Of a stretch of 64,000 nucleotides of DNA, positions 45,201 through 57,245 are shown in pieces. Under the pieces are notes generated by a model. The model was not told where the DNA came from, made no database searches, and saw nothing but the letters and a program-made list of their open reading frames with translations. The stretch's first letter is position 1, and each line of letters begins with the position of its first letter. Both the position numbers and the translations under genes were made by a program. Source of the stretch: Adiantum capillus-veneris (Eukaryota; Streptophyta; Polypodiopsida; Polypodiales; Pteridaceae); assembly GCA_014529385.2 (NCBI GenBank), contig CM043971.1, forward strand, positions 93,528,840 through 93,592,839, read 5' to 3'.

Positions 45201-45850
45201 ACTTTATTAGAAGAAAGTCTTTGAGATGGGATCGCTCTCGCTTCAGACTTGGATTCATACTCTCCTAGGTAAGAGGGTAGAGTTTTCACCGAGTTTGGTT
45301 GGCTGTGCCCCGAACTAATTGATCCCTGGTCTCCCTCTTGTGAATGTATCTCAAAGTTCATTTGTGACCTTGCCTCAAATTCTTCAATAGGAGGTAAGAT
45401 CTCATTCTTCTCTTTTCTCGTACTATTCATTTGGTTACTCACCCTGTTAGCCTCGTTGGCCTCACGGATTTGCTTCCACAGATCATCTAGACCGTTACAG
45501 TCCTTACCCATTTCTATCAATGTTTTAGGCTGGAACCCATCACTTGCCTCATCTGTTGTATTTGGCACTATGATAGGCTCCCCTCTGGACTCATAGGCAT
45601 TCGTGATTCTTTCCTTCATTTCTACTTGTTCCTCTAAAGTTGGCTGGATAGGGGTTGGAGCTGGTACTTCATGCCAATTTGCAGGTTTACCAAGCGGGTC
45701 TTCCATCAATGATTGTGTTGTTTCAATCATCTTTCTACACATTTCCAACCTTTGTTTTTCTATTTCGGCATATGGATAAGTCATCCATCTTTGCTCCTGG
45801 GTTTGGTTCTTTTTGAGTCTGGCTTCATAAGCTTTTAGAAGTGCATCCAA
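42247..45850 (-). pseudogene. Element B Pol: protease, RT, partial RNase H
   Basis: 45850-43190 is an 886-codon frame. A variable N-terminal part is followed by the protease AILDSGAGVAIATKE with EIILGRPFMRQL, a long charged linker (TETETQKSRKSKKE), and the RT N-terminus with WVSPIVVVPKKNGKLRVCVNLKKVN. A frameshift follows, then 43145-42247 continues with YSFLDGFSGYNQ, MPFGLTNAPVTFQ, catalytic YIDDLCVHS and RNase H HIDASAYAIGSILAQ to FTDHQALLYLVNKPC, where it is cut off. There is no integrase. The unusually long protease-RT linker is shared with D. Confidence 0.9.
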
Positions 45851-46239
45851 CTGCTCATTTACCTTGTCTGCCAGTACTGATCCTCATGATCCTGCACTTT
45901 TGGGCTCTGCTATTTCCTTGGATGCTATGGTTGCCATGGTGTGTGAGCTTAAGCTAGCTCGATCCTCTAACCTCTCTAATCTATCCTTTGTATGTTTTAA
46001 CTCCTCGGATAGAGCTGTTTGCTCTCGTTCTTTTCTGGCTTTCATACGCGCCTTTCTAACTTTCCAAGTGCTTCTTTGATTTTTCGTTTCTAAACTTGGG
46101 GCATCGGTTTTTGGTTCTTCAATTATAGGTTTGTTCGTCCTTCTTTGAGCTTCACCGCCTGAATAGGTATGATTGTTTCATTTTTTGACCCTTCACTGGA
46201 AGGTACTGTTTCTAGCATATTCAAGGTAGTTTTTGCTCC

Positions 46240-48821
46240 TTTGCTCGGGGTTTTAGGGCAATCTGGAATCAAATGAGTAACTCCACACTCAGTGCAATAT
46301 GCGTTGACTCTAATGATTTCATCATGAGGGCAGTCTCTTAGCCAATGGTCTCCACCACACTTGTAGCAGGGTCCCTTGGGTTGTTGAGGTGCTCCTTGAG
46401 CTCCCCTTTGTTGGTATGCATGTCTCTATCCGCCCATGCCTCCGTTGGCTATGAACAACAATGTTCGTTCATCTAAGCTATATCTTCCTTCTCCTGCTGC
46501 CTGGGAAGCTGTTGGTGGTCCTTTACTTCCTATCATGCTCCATGGTTTTGGTGTCGAGGGTTCTTCCGGTGGATAATAGACAGAGTTTGCCGCATATCCA
46601 TTGGGATCTTCATAATATGCATGCATAGGCACCAAAGCCTTCTCCTCTGATTCGGTTACGGTTGGTGTGTATCTTATACCAACTGGTCGTAATCTTGGTA
46701 GGGGTAGTTGTTGCCCCAACACTGGTTGTGGTCTTTCTACACCTACAGGTCCTGGTAGGTTGCCTGCTTGATACATAGGCATTGGTGGAACTTGAGGAGA
46801 AGCTACCTGAGCTTGGGGAGCATAAGGTCTCTCTCTCACATATCCCTTGTTATAATTGCATTCCTCTATCCCATGGTTTGTCCATTTTTGTTCAGTAGCA
46901 CACCACTTGGGCTGTTTAGCCTGGGGTTTGGCGTACCAGTTAATCTTTTTTAGCACTTCCTCTACAAGCAGCTCTTGGTTTACAACTACTTCTCCTTTTG
47001 ATGCTGTCTTAGAAGACTTGCTTCCACGTTTTTGTGAAGATGAATCGTCGTCAAGGTCCTTGAACTCCCCCTCTTTGTAGACCGCACAATTGTCCACAAG
47101 GTAAAGAGCCTCTTTGGTCAACTCATTCAACGTCGTGCTCCTCTTCATATGTAAGTCTTTCTGGAGATCCGTATTTCTTAGTCTTTAGATGAATATAAGC
47201 ATAAGTATGGACTGAGTTGGCAGTTCTTCCACAGGACAGAACTTAACATATCTTTTTAGTCTTAGGGCTGCCTTTCGTATAGATTCCCCATCTTTTTGTT
47301 TGAATTTATGGATTTGTGAGACGGTATTATGAGCTATCCCCCTTTGTGATAATTCCTCGATAAATTCGTCAAACACTTCCTCCATAGACTCAAAGTCTCT
47401 ACGCTCTACAGAGTCAAACCAAGTAGCAGCGTCATCCTCTAGGGTTAGTCCAAACCCTGCGAATTGGGTAGGGAAGTCTAACACCTCTTCAGCTCTAATT
47501 ACACGCACAAAGGCTGCTACATGATCTCTTGGATCTCTGTTTCCTGTGTATTTCTTGTTTACCCATTTTTGCACTTGAGAAGGTCTAATTCTACGATGGT
47601 CTACAAACCTCATAATTGGATCTCCACGTCCTAATCGATATACCTCCTTTGGTCTTCTGTAGTAGGCTGGTTCCTCTCCAGTGGTGCTCCTAATCCATAA
47701 TTTCTAACAGTTCTTGCTAGAGATGGTTCATCTCTTCGAACTCGTTCTATCGGTGGTCTTCCAGGCTCTATTGAACCTTGAGTCTTTGGCTTACTCTCTC
47801 CTTGATACCTTGAATAGAGTGGTGGTTCTTGCAAATCTCTTAGCCCTCCTCCGGCTTGATAACCATCTCGGTTTTGGTCTTGTTCCAATGTTGCACTCTG
47901 TCGAAGCCATGCCTGCAATGATGGTTGAGTTGCTGGTTGGTTTTGATTGTTGAATGTCTGCGGTCGGGTAGAATGTGAGGTAGCATCATACTCCTCTAAA
48001 AAGGGATTTGTGGACTTGCTAGGGGTGTAGGTGGTTCTTGGCACTTCGTCTGGGGCATATGTTGATGCTTCTGGAACTGTTGCCTTTTCTACCTCCTTTG
48101 GGAGAATACGTTGGTATTCCTGCCCGTACCTATCAACAAAAACTATATCCTTCCCCATAGCAGTTTCATAAGAGAATAAGTAAAGAACCTTGTCTTTGCT
48201 TAATTCGTTTAAGTATGGTTCCTTGCAGCGAAAGTAAGCGACTATTCCCTCACTCTCATGCTTGTAGATTCCCACATTCTCATTATAAGTTCAAACCCTG
48301 GTTGTTTTTTTATCATACATAAAAATTGCTCCAGGTCGATCAATGTTTGGTGGCGGTTCTTGAGCTTCTGAAACCATTTTCCCTTTTGCCACGTTATCTC
48401 CATATCTGTTGTAATCTTCAGGGTTACTAACTATCAGATAGTGGCTCCCCTTTTCGTCTCGGAATCTATCTCCATCATCATAGACTCAAATTATCTCCAA
48501 TCTCGTAGCCGGCCTTTCTTCAATACAAATGCACTTGCATCCTCGATAATCAGAATAGACTAGGGCTCCCCTTGAGTTTGTTCCTTCTAAGAAGATCACA
48601 GTGAGCTTGGAATCATTCAAAGGATTTAGGGAGGTGCTTCCTCCTGGCATTGGTCCGTCATAGGTGAAACCTCCTGGCTGTTGACTACCCATCATGAAGA
48701 AAGATTTTTTTGACGAAGTGTCAGTATCACTACCTTCCTCAATAATCGGTGCTAGTGGATCTAGCCTTGCCTGAGTTACACACTCCTCGGTGGACACTAA
48801 GCTACCTTGGTCACCTGCCAC
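46240..48821 (-). pseudogene. Element B Gag, broken into several frames
   Basis: 48821-48486 (MAGDQGSLVSTEECV), 48275-47631, 47613-47185 (capsid core, FGLTLEDDAATWFDSVE and HNTVSQIHKFKQKDGES) and 47148-46426 follow one another with frameshifts or stops between. A double zinc knuckle lies at about 46390-46250: CYKCGGDHWLRDC then CTECGVTHLIPDC. The same paired knuckle is in D. A retroviral Gag would coat the element RNA. This copy is not translatable as one protein. Confidence 0.85.
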
Positions 48822-50670
48822 CTTCTGTCTCTAAAAGTGTATCTTCCTGATCTTAAATTCATCAAACTTATCAATGCAATTTATCACAAATCCAACCACT
48901 CACCTGGCAAAGGATCAGTCTCCGCACAACTTCTTGCTTTGCTGCTAAATATACCTGTACACAAGTGTTTAATTTTGGCAATTGAATCAAAGCATTTAAC
49001 TGCTAGAGGTTATCTTAGTAATGATTGGTATAACTGGAGAGTTAATCTTAACCACTACTGTATTTTATACACTGCTGATGTTCTAGATTAGGTCTGCTAA
49101 TCTGGAAATGTACTTCCCTCGAATGTTGGTCAATTTACGTGAAAAAGTCTGAATTCAGTCTTTGCTCTATCAAATGGACAAACAAGGTCCAAATTTACTT
49201 CTGAAAGAAGTTTTGGAACCCTTAAGCCAAATGGAACCTCACTGTCTAAGCCCATTCAAATTTTCTCTTCAGTAGGCCCCAGTAGACATCCTACACGTAG
49301 GATGTCTCCTGCTCTATTTTGCCTAGATCTTTGCACTGTGGATTCCCCTTGATGTGCTGAGTCCACAGCTGTTTTTACTTTTTGATTTGGACACCTATAA
49401 GCTGACCAATGGATCCGAAATCTATTCTGAAAGCCTGCTGCTGGTCTTGATCAGTCTAATCAACTCCAATTTGGACCAAAATTGACTAGGAGGCTTGCCT
49501 CAGGCTATACAACACCTTGCTATGCCCATAGTCATTATGTGGCTTCAATTTCTTGCTTTAGACATCCTATGCGTAGGATGTCTTTTTCATCAGAATGGCT
49601 TCAAATTCAAAACATAGGCTCCCCTTGAGTTTTCAATTACTTTGGTATGCTCAAAATTAGGTTTGGAGTGCAAAATCACACATAAGACATCCTACGCGTA
49701 GGATGTCTTTTTGGCCTGTTTGACCCCAGACTTGACCCACAGCTTTCCCTTGATGCCAGCAACCCAATGGTATGCTTAGATTTTGGTTTGGATTTCAAAA
49801 GTCCCCAATTTTAGTTGTTCTTGCCTTTTTCAGTCAAAAGTGCTAAAGTCTGCTTTGATCCCAATTTTCTCACCCAAATGAGATGAAACCCCTCTCAGTC
49901 ACTCAATATATCATGCAGGTCATGCTCATGCAGCCATCCTATGGTTTTGGTCTTATAATAATGCTTTGGCACAATTTGGGTAGGATGTCTGGCAATTTCA
50001 GTCTATCTGGCCTTATCCTATCAAGATATGGTCAAATTTTCACTTTCCAGTTGAAAATAGGATAAACCCCACCTTTTGAACACACTGGTCAACTCAAAAT
50101 CCCAAAATTCCCACCAGATTAGCCTGTAGACATCCTACGCGTAGGATGTCTCCTGGCTTAAAATTAAATTTTTTCCTGACAGAAATGCTCCTTATGCTCT
50201 GCAGCTCTATTGGAAACACTCACAATAACTTTTGGACTTCACTTCAGCTTTCAAACACACTTTTGCGTCTTTTACAAACTTGTGATGAATTTACCAAGCA
50301 AGTATACATGCATGAAGTGCTCTAGATCCTTAATCATGATGTCCTACTTACTCTACTCCTACTCATCATGTGAAATGGTGATAATGGTGTTTTGGTTTCT
50401 CTCTGGCCTCTCCGGAATCTCAAGCTCTCCTCTCACCGCTTCTACCACTCCAACTTCTACTCAAGAACTCAACTAGTATCTAAAACTCTCTCAGTCTACC
50501 TAAATCTACATAAGTCGAAGGATCTAGGCCAGACACACGCTTCCTAGACTCCCTCTAAGACCTAGAGAGTCCTCCACCCTCTGATCCTATCTAAATGAAA
50601 AACGAGACTCTTGGCAAGCCAAAAATCCCTATCCTCAAGGACTAGTCTCGGTCACCTACCTAAGGTTTTC
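48822..50670 (-). other. Element B leader with repeated palindromes
   Basis: About 1.85 kb of non-coding DNA lie between primer site and gag. Phrases such as CCCTTGA..AATGGTATGC..GGTTTGGA recur in diverged form (near 49630, 49750), so the leader was built by old tandem duplication. Four 24-bp palindromes are at 49284-49307, 49560-49583, 49685-49708 and 50128-50151, and a half-site is at 49981-49990. Confidence 0.8.
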
Positions 50671-50689
50671 GTCCCCAGCAGCGGCGCCA
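50671..50689 (-). other. Primer binding site of B
   Basis: On the minus strand TGGCGCCGCTGCTGGGGAC follows the LTR end (ACA) after one base. TGGCGCC-type sites are typical of Tat/Athila elements. Confidence 0.85.
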
Positions 50690-50690
50690 A

Positions 50691-51618
50691 TGTTGGACAG
50701 GTACGCCGCAATGGACGTCAGCACAGCAAGAACTCACCTAACAAGATTTGTCAGCTAAGGACGAATCTCGACCCGCAGGTGCGTGGAAGCAAGCATAAGG
50801 TGTCAACCTACACTCGACCGACTCCTAACTAATTCCTACAGAGGTCTCTACCCAATGTCTAAGTCACAGTCTTCAAGAGTGCATGAGAGGAAACTTCCTA
50901 CAACGCTTTCTAGAGCTGAACACCCAGCAAACAATCTCAAAACACCACAAAACTTGAAGGAGACCCTACTAACACAAATAGGTCGCTCCCCCTAAGGTCT
51001 ACGAACCAAAACCCCAACCCAAAACACCAGGTGCAAAATCACGTAGGATGTCTGGCCGAAAGTTGTAGGTCTTCGTTTCCAATATCTTAAGTGCCTAATG
51101 TGTATCTCTACTCAATGTGAACGCGTGGATATGCTGCAATGCAAAATCGGACAACATATGCTCACCGAATCACCAGATGAAGCTCGTAGATGGAGCTCGC
51201 AAAACCGGACCGTACGCACGCACTGTAGGTATCAGCGCGTAGCTCTCGTCGGGGGCAACACGTTGCACTTCTCCGCACTCGATTCCGACCACCGGTGCAC
51301 ACGTAGCGTCAAGATGAAGCTCACACTCTCTTTCGTACACAACACGCTCACTCACAGACTTCAAAACTTTTAAAAATGACAAAAGGTCCTTCATTAAGGT
51401 CAAAAAGTGGTATAAATACCTTACAATTCTCAAACCCTAAAGTTCCAAATCAACCATCTACTCAATCTAAATGTCAAAACTGGGATACAATCTGGAAACT
51501 TCTGTAAGCCCCAATATTTACAAGGTGAAATGTCGAGTTTTCTCAATAAATGAATAATTACAAAAAATGATAATCTGCCGAGTAGTCAGTTTCCGTAGGG
51601 TGTGTCCAGCTTCTAACA
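50691..51618 (-). repeat. 5' LTR of B (928 bp)
   Basis: In element sense it starts TGTTAGAAGCTGG and ends CCTGTCCAACA. The start is fixed by the ACATT duplication and the end by the primer site. It contains half of the leader palindrome at 51041-51053. Confidence 0.92.
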
Positions 51619-51623
51619 ACATT
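51619..51623. repeat. Target-site duplication of element B, right copy (ACATT)
   Basis: Matches 41953-41957. Confidence 0.92.
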
Positions 51624-52658
51624 CTTCTTAGTTAAGTCATGTAGTGGTCCACCTATTTGAGAAAATTTGCTATGAAGCATCTATAGTATGCACACATACT
51701 AATAAAGCTTCTTAGCTCATGTAGATTCCTTGGATTAGGCTATGCTTTTATTACCTCTAACTTTGATGGATCCATACGGATACCATCTTGAGAGATAATA
51801 TGACCTAAGTATTGAATCTCTTGAAGGAAAAATTTGCTTTTCCTTTGGTTGAGAAAAATCTTGTTCTCCCTCAATGCTTGAAAAATTACTTGGAGATGTT
51901 TCTTATGTTCCTCCAAGGATTTGGAATAGATGATGATATCATCGGAGAACACTCTAGTGAATTTGCGATAGGATCTAAAGATTTTCTTCATTAGATGATT
52001 GAATGTAGCTGGTGCATTGGTCAAGCCAAAAGGCATGACTAGATATTCATAAAGACCAAACGTTGTGTGAAACGTGGTCTTTAGGATATCTTCATCCACT
52101 ATCCTTATTTGATGATAGCCACTTTTAAGGTCAATCCTACTGAAGTAGGTAGAGCCTTGTAGCTTATCAAACAGATTTTCAACTCAAGGCACGTGAATTT
52201 TTGTTTTGATAGTGATATGGTTTAGTGCTTGATAGTCCACACACATATGGTATATACCATCTTTCTTTTTCACTAAAAGGACTGGAGAACAAAAGGGAGA
52301 GGAGCTAGGCCTCACCATCCCTTTGTCAACCAATTCTTATACTTGCCTCATGATCTCCTCTTGTTGAGCTTGAGAAAATCATCAATAAAGAGGCTTGTTA
52401 GGTGGTGAGCTTCCTTGTAAGAGCTCAATTTGATGGTCATCATCCCTCATTTTGGAGGTAAGTCCATAGGGATATCATCGATGAACACATCTTGGAATCC
52501 TTTTAGAAAATAATACAAGTCTAACTCTTCTTGATTCCTACTATTTACATTTGATGAAACATTAGGACCTTTTAGGGACTCTTTGACAAAAGTCATGTAC
52601 GCAAAAACTGAGCTCTTCATTGATCTATGTTGAAAGGGTAAAAGAATTGTCAAAATAG
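51624..52658 (-). pseudogene. A2 pol 5' part: RT and protease-RT linker (decayed)
   Basis: 52099-51740 holds RT text MPFGLTNAPATFNHLM, then VFSDDIIIYSKS, then QYLGHIISQDGIRMD, parallel to A1. 52653-52447 matches the A1 linker (SMKSSV..YMxxVKESLK, DVFIDDIPMDLPPK). The intervening DNA (52100-52446) keeps nucleotide homology but no frame. Homology ends at about 52658, where C begins. Confidence 0.88.
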
Positions 52659-52996
52659 TGCTCAGTTGGATTATTTCATGCTGGTCGGAATTAGCTTTAG
52701 TCGGAATATGGCTAGGTCAGATTTTGCCTAGTCGGATATGTATGCCAAAAACATTCAGTTAGACATTTGTAACTCTTTTTATGGTGGAATTCGTGGGTAA
52801 CAAACACACAAGAGTCGAGATGTAACCAAGCTTTGATCAATGGAGTTTTCTTATTGTGTTTGATCTTCTTCTCTTTGCTCTGACTTTGCTCCGTCTAAAG
52901 TTGTCTGATTGTGTTCTTTGATGAGTTTGATTATGGAGTGAAGTTTGGAGAGTATGATTATTGAGAGAGATCATTGGGTGGTTGAACCCCAACACA
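52659..52996 (+). repeat. Probable 5' LTR of C
   Basis: Starts TGCTCAGTTGG where A2 homology ends and finishes CCCCAACACA just before TTTGGCGATCCTGCTG, a plausible primer site (52999 onward). No second LTR is available for comparison. Confidence 0.6.
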
Positions 52997-53118
52997 TTTG
53001 GCGATCCTGCTGTGCTTACAACTGTGTTAGGGTTTGGTCAAAATTGTCTCAGTGTCAGCATTGCTCCGGGTATCTCTGTTTCATTAACTGATGATGTATG
53101 TTAAAGTGACCAAGAAGG

Positions 53119-54893
53119 GTGTCTAGGATCTATTACACAAGGGCTCAGACCCAATTAGGGAATATTGATCCTTTCCATAATGAAGATACAATAGAGGAAG
53201 AAGTAGAAGTGGATGTCTTGGAAGTGCAACTAGGGAATCACGTAGGGAAGAGTTCAAAATCATCAGCAGGAAGGCAGGTGGGCAATTTGTCGGGGCTCTA
53301 CTCTTGACAACAGGATCTGCAAGAAGTATAAGAAGACTTCACTTTGACCCACTATAGGTGTCTACCAGGCAAAGACCTAGGAGAGTACCTCAGCCTCCCC
53401 CTATGGCTCAACCACCTCCTAATCCCAAGGTTAAAGCAGAAAAATTCAAAGGCAAGTCAGGTGAAGATGCAGATTGTCATGTGGCTCAGTTTGAGACCAA
53501 GTGGCAAGCTAGTGGACATCAGGCAATATATGGTGATGATTTAAAATTGCAAGAATTTGCACCAACACTAGAAGGTAAAGCAATGAGTTGGTTTAGCCAA
53601 TATGGAATTGCAAATTTTTCAACTTATGCTGCACTCAGAGTAGCATTCTTACAGAGATTCAAAAAAGAGAAAACTCCGACTGATATTCTAAAGAAAATCA
53701 GGGACAGTAGACAGGGAAGTATGTTGGTGGAAGATTATGCTCAAAAATTCAAAATTTTGGTGGAGAGATTACAGGGTAATGAGAGATCCACAGATGAGAT
53801 GTTAGCACGTTATTTTTTGAAAGGTCTAAGAAAGGGATTGGAGAATGTTGTGGTCAGCATATACATTGTAGGTGGCTTCAACAATTTGGTCACATCTGCA
53901 GCAAGGGTTGAAAAAAGACTTGGTATGACTAGGTCAAAATCTAGGAGCAAGCATAGCTCTGAATCAGAAGCAAAGTCAGATGTTGAGTCTGGAACTGATG
54001 AAGATAGTGATTCCGAGGTGTCCTCTGATAGTGAGGCTGAAAGTAGTAAAGGAAAATAGAAGAAGAATAAGCAGAGTGGTAAGAAGAAAAAAGATAAAAA
54101 AGATAAAGAAGAATATTTGATTAGTCAATTGAAGAAAATTGAATATTCTGTTTTAGCTCCAAAGGAAAAGCATTATTGTCACATTTGCAAAAGGGAAGGC
54201 CATAACACAGCCCAATGTTGGTACAACCCTAATAATATGAATAGATCAACTCCACAAGCAGGCAGAGGGAGAAATGATGTTGAAACAAATCAAATAGCTC
54301 CATTTAGAGAGAGGCCACCATTTCAGAGACCTCCAAGGCCACCTTGGAGAAATCAGGATAATAATCAGAGAAGACCACCAGGCATCATGCCATGTGTGTA
54401 TTGTTCAGCACTAGATCATTGGGTTGGTTTGAATTGTGCTTTGTGGGTCAAGCATAGAGAGGAGAGAGGGATGCCAGTTGTACCCTACAACCAAGACAAT
54501 CAGCACCCAGAGCAGCAACACCAACATCAACCACCAGCTCAAGCAAATGTCATCGTAATTGACATTGATGAGCAACAAACATCAGATGTGTTCCTTGGTA
54601 AGAATATGGACTTTCCATATCAAGAACATTGTGATGAATGGGCTTGTGATTGTAATCAGTGTGGGGAGAACCAAGAGATAGATGTAATGGTTGTTACAAG
54701 GTCTAAGGCTAAAGGTCCTATTGATTGGAAGGAACAAAAAGGAATCAGCGACCGGGTTCAGAAACAGGTGCAAAAGGACCAAAATAGTCAGAATGTGGAT
54801 GATAGTACTTCAGAAGTTCAGGGGGATCAATTGCAACAGCACTATGAGAGACCCTTGATTAAAAATATGACAAGGACTGGTTTGAAGCATTAA
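53119..54893 (+). pseudogene. Element C Gag with two zinc-knuckle-like motifs
   Basis: An N-terminal piece at 53119-53307 contains IYYTRAQTQLGN. The main frame runs from MAQPPPNPKVKAEKF (ATG 53403) through the capsid core (AMSWFSQYGIANFSTY, VEDYAQKFKILVERLQ), to a TAG at 54057-54059, then in the same frame to 54893. Motifs after the stop are CHICKREGHNTAQC (54177-54219) and CVYCSALDHWVGLNC, followed by a Gln/His-rich stretch. A single stop therefore divides an otherwise open Gag. Confidence 0.85.
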
Positions 54894-55068
54894 TAAACTC
54901 TCCATTGCAAATGTCCTTGGATCAGTTATTATGTATGGTTCCAACCTTCAAAGAAAAATTGTTGAATAGATTGCTATCAAGGGAGTATCAAATTCTAACA
55001 AATAGCATATTTGATCCAGTAGTGAACAAAGTTGATCCAGGGTCGACTTTGTAGTTCTTGTTATAAAA

Positions 55069-56288
55069 GTGGTATTTCACAGCACTTTGTTTGATGAAGT
55101 CTTATTGGATGGAGGATCTGGAGTCTACATTCTGGCTGAGTCGGTGTATTATAAAATGAAGTTGGGAGAATTGCAGCCAGCACCATTTCAGCTGAAGATG
55201 GCAAATCAGAGGCGAGTCCAACCATCAAGAATATTGAGACAACACTCTATTTACATTGCAAGAATTCTGTTTCATGTGAATTTTGTTGTGTTGAAGATGG
55301 AGAGAGGTGATACCTCCTATGATATGTTGTTGGGGAGGCCCTGGTTCAGATTGGCTAAAGTCAAGTAGGATTGGGGTGAGAATGAAGTTGTCATAAAAAA
55401 GGGAAGCAAGAAGTTGTAATTCCTATGCTTGGGAGAAAGAATATTCCTTTTAAGGAAAGACCATTGTATGCTCAATCAATTAATTTGGTAGAAGAAGTGG
55501 AGGATGATGAAGAAGAAGCATTTTTAAAAGCAAATCCAACCATTATACCAGTATTTGAAGTTGATGTTGAAGGTATCCTGCAGAAGAATGAAGAGGAAGA
55601 ACATGTAGATTCTGATTTATTACCTAGGTAGATATTACAGGGATCAGAGTTGGTGCAGATGGTGGATCAGAATTCAAATCCCAATCCAAAGGAAGTCTTA
55701 CAGATAGAGGAAACGAAAGCAAGAGAGTTGGCTGAAAACATTTATAATAAAAGATTTGGAGGATCAACTAGGGTGAAGCAAGATGAGTTAAAGGATCTCA
55801 ATTTGGGTACAGAAGAGGATCCCAAAATTGTCAAGGTCAGTATTCATATAAATAGGGATTTTTTGCATGAGTTGTTTCAGTTGTTTAAAGAATACAAAGA
55901 TGTTTTTGCATGGGACTATTTTGAAGTGAAAGTTATAGATCTTGGCTTACATCAGCATCACATTAATCTAAAGGAGGATGCAGTTCCGATTTTGCAACAG
56001 AGGTATAGAATGAATCCAAACTTTGCAGAACAGATAAAGTAGGAGATTGATAAGCTATCAGCTATTGGGTTTATCAAACCAATTGATGAGGTTACATGGT
56101 TGTCACCAATCATTGTGGTGCCCAAAAAAATGGAAAAATCAGAGTTTGTGTTGATTACAGAAAGTTGAATGCAGTCACTATTACAGACCCTTTTCCAATG
56201 CCATTTTGTGATGCCATATTGGTTGTTGTAGCAGGAAAAGAAATGTATAGCTTTTTGGATGGTTTTTCAGGGTATAATCAGATTCAGG
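55069..56288 (+). pseudogene. Element C protease and RT start (decayed)
   Basis: 55069-55368 is a retropepsin-like segment: EVLLDGGSGVYIL (D-G-G in place of D-S-G) and YDMLLGRPWFRLAKVK. The frame breaks near 55366-55425 and a linker follows (55425-55631, 55650-56042). The RT begins at KEYKDVFAWDYFEVK and reaches WLSPIIVVPKK, where a one-base shift occurs near 56125, then RVCVDYRKLNAVTITDPFPMPF and YSFLDGFSGYNQIQV before the element is cut. Confidence 0.85.
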
Positions 56289-57226
56289 TGTGCTTGGAGG
56301 TGATAACAACATACAAGTACCCACCTAGCCAAGACGCTCGTTGGGTCAGCCGGCCAAAGTTTTGATGTGGTCACATTATTTTTCCGATGTTTAATACATC
56401 AAACCCTGTAAAAGCCTAATGACAATCGTCTATGTCAAGTCTGAGTCAAAGATGTAATTTTTCCAATGATGTATGTAAAGGTCCATGAGAAGTTGGCCGC
56501 CGGCCACTTTAGAAAGCCCTAGGTATATAATACACTAAGGTTAGTGGGAAAGGGACATTATTTTTTGAAGATAAGGGACTACTGCGTTACGTATAGAGAG
56601 CTATCTCTTTGCTCCAACTTGTAATCATCCCTTCTGGGGCTACGATAATCCAAATTCAGTTTTGTTTCTTGCATTGTGTTCCTCTTACTCTGCTCTTTCA
56701 TTCAAGTGTAAGCATTCAAGATTCGGTGAAGGTTTCAAATGCATCCGTTTAGGCCTTAAATCGTTGTTTTGAGTGTTTATATGCGTATTTTATGTTGTTT
56801 TGACCCTAGGAGAGGCTTTAGGGACCCAAAAACGACCCTTTAGGATCATCCGTTTACTATTTTTTCGTACTGTGGGATGAACGATCGCGATCTTTGTACC
56901 TCTCCAGAATGCTGTGACAGTGATAGGATATGTTCCTGATAGTCCCCTGTAGCTTCCCTTCAAGTTTCGTGCGATTCCGATGATTTGCATGGCAAACGGG
57001 TGTGATGACTGTAGAGCTGTGTAGAAGGACATAGGCAGATTACTTGGCTTTAGTGCGTTCGATTTTCTTGTAAAGTTAGTATTTTCATCTCTTCGAGTTC
57101 ACTTCATTAGGGTTGACATCCTAGTGAGTTTCCATGCCTCATCCGAGTCGCTTCCCCTGTATCGATAATTTTATGTTGATGCTTGAGAGCTATGCTATGG
57201 ACGTCCATCGCGGCGACCCGCAAACA
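56289..57226 (+). repeat. 5' LTR of D (about 938 bp)
   Basis: Begins TGTGCTTGGAGG where C homology stops (it could start two bases later) and ends GCAAACA before the primer site. A TATATAA box lies at 56524-56530. It carries a version of the leader core at 56881-56900. Confidence 0.8.
56524..56530 (+). promoter_or_regulatory. TATA box of D LTR
   Basis: TATATAA in an otherwise mixed context, about 700 bases before the LTR end, in the position expected of the LTR promoter. Confidence 0.5.
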
Positions 57227-57227
57227 T

Positions 57228-57245
57228 TGGCACCACTGCCGGGGA
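57228..57245 (+). other. Primer binding site of D
   Basis: TGGCACCACTGCCGGGGA, one base after the LTR, is a variant of the TGGCGCCGTTGCCGGGGA-type site of Tat/Athila elements. Confidence 0.88.

Larger units (their letters stand above)
41958..51618 (-). mobile_element. Tat/Athila-like Ty3 element B, nested in A2
   Basis: A 9.66-kb element on the minus strand: complete 5' LTR, primer site TTGGCGCC-type, 1.85-kb leader with palindromes, gag, protease, RT and part of RNase H. It then joins abruptly to a 289-bp fragment of its own 3' LTR. Integrase and most of the 3' LTR are missing. In the shared 289 bp the LTRs differ at about 16 sites (5.5 percent), so it is much older than A1. The gag and protease text resembles element D, so they are related families. 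Confidence 0.92.
38188..52658 (-). mobile_element. Chromovirus A2: old, broken copy of the A1 family, hosting elements B and C
   Basis: Read on the minus strand, the 3' LTR, polypurine tract and pol 3' half lie at 38188-41957, and the RT region at 51619-52658. The gap is filled by element B. Homology to A1 stops at about 52658, where element C begins. The protease, gag and 5' LTR are not in the window and probably lie past 64000. Many frameshifts and indels show it is far older than A1. Confidence 0.9.
52659..56288 (+). mobile_element. Ty3/gypsy element C, truncated by D
   Basis: A third retroelement family on the plus strand: short LTR (about 338 bp), primer site, gag with zinc knuckles, protease and the start of RT. 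RT stops after GFSGYNQIQV at about 56288, where element D begins. Several stops and frameshifts show it is inactive. Whether it resumes after D cannot be seen. Confidence 0.8.
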
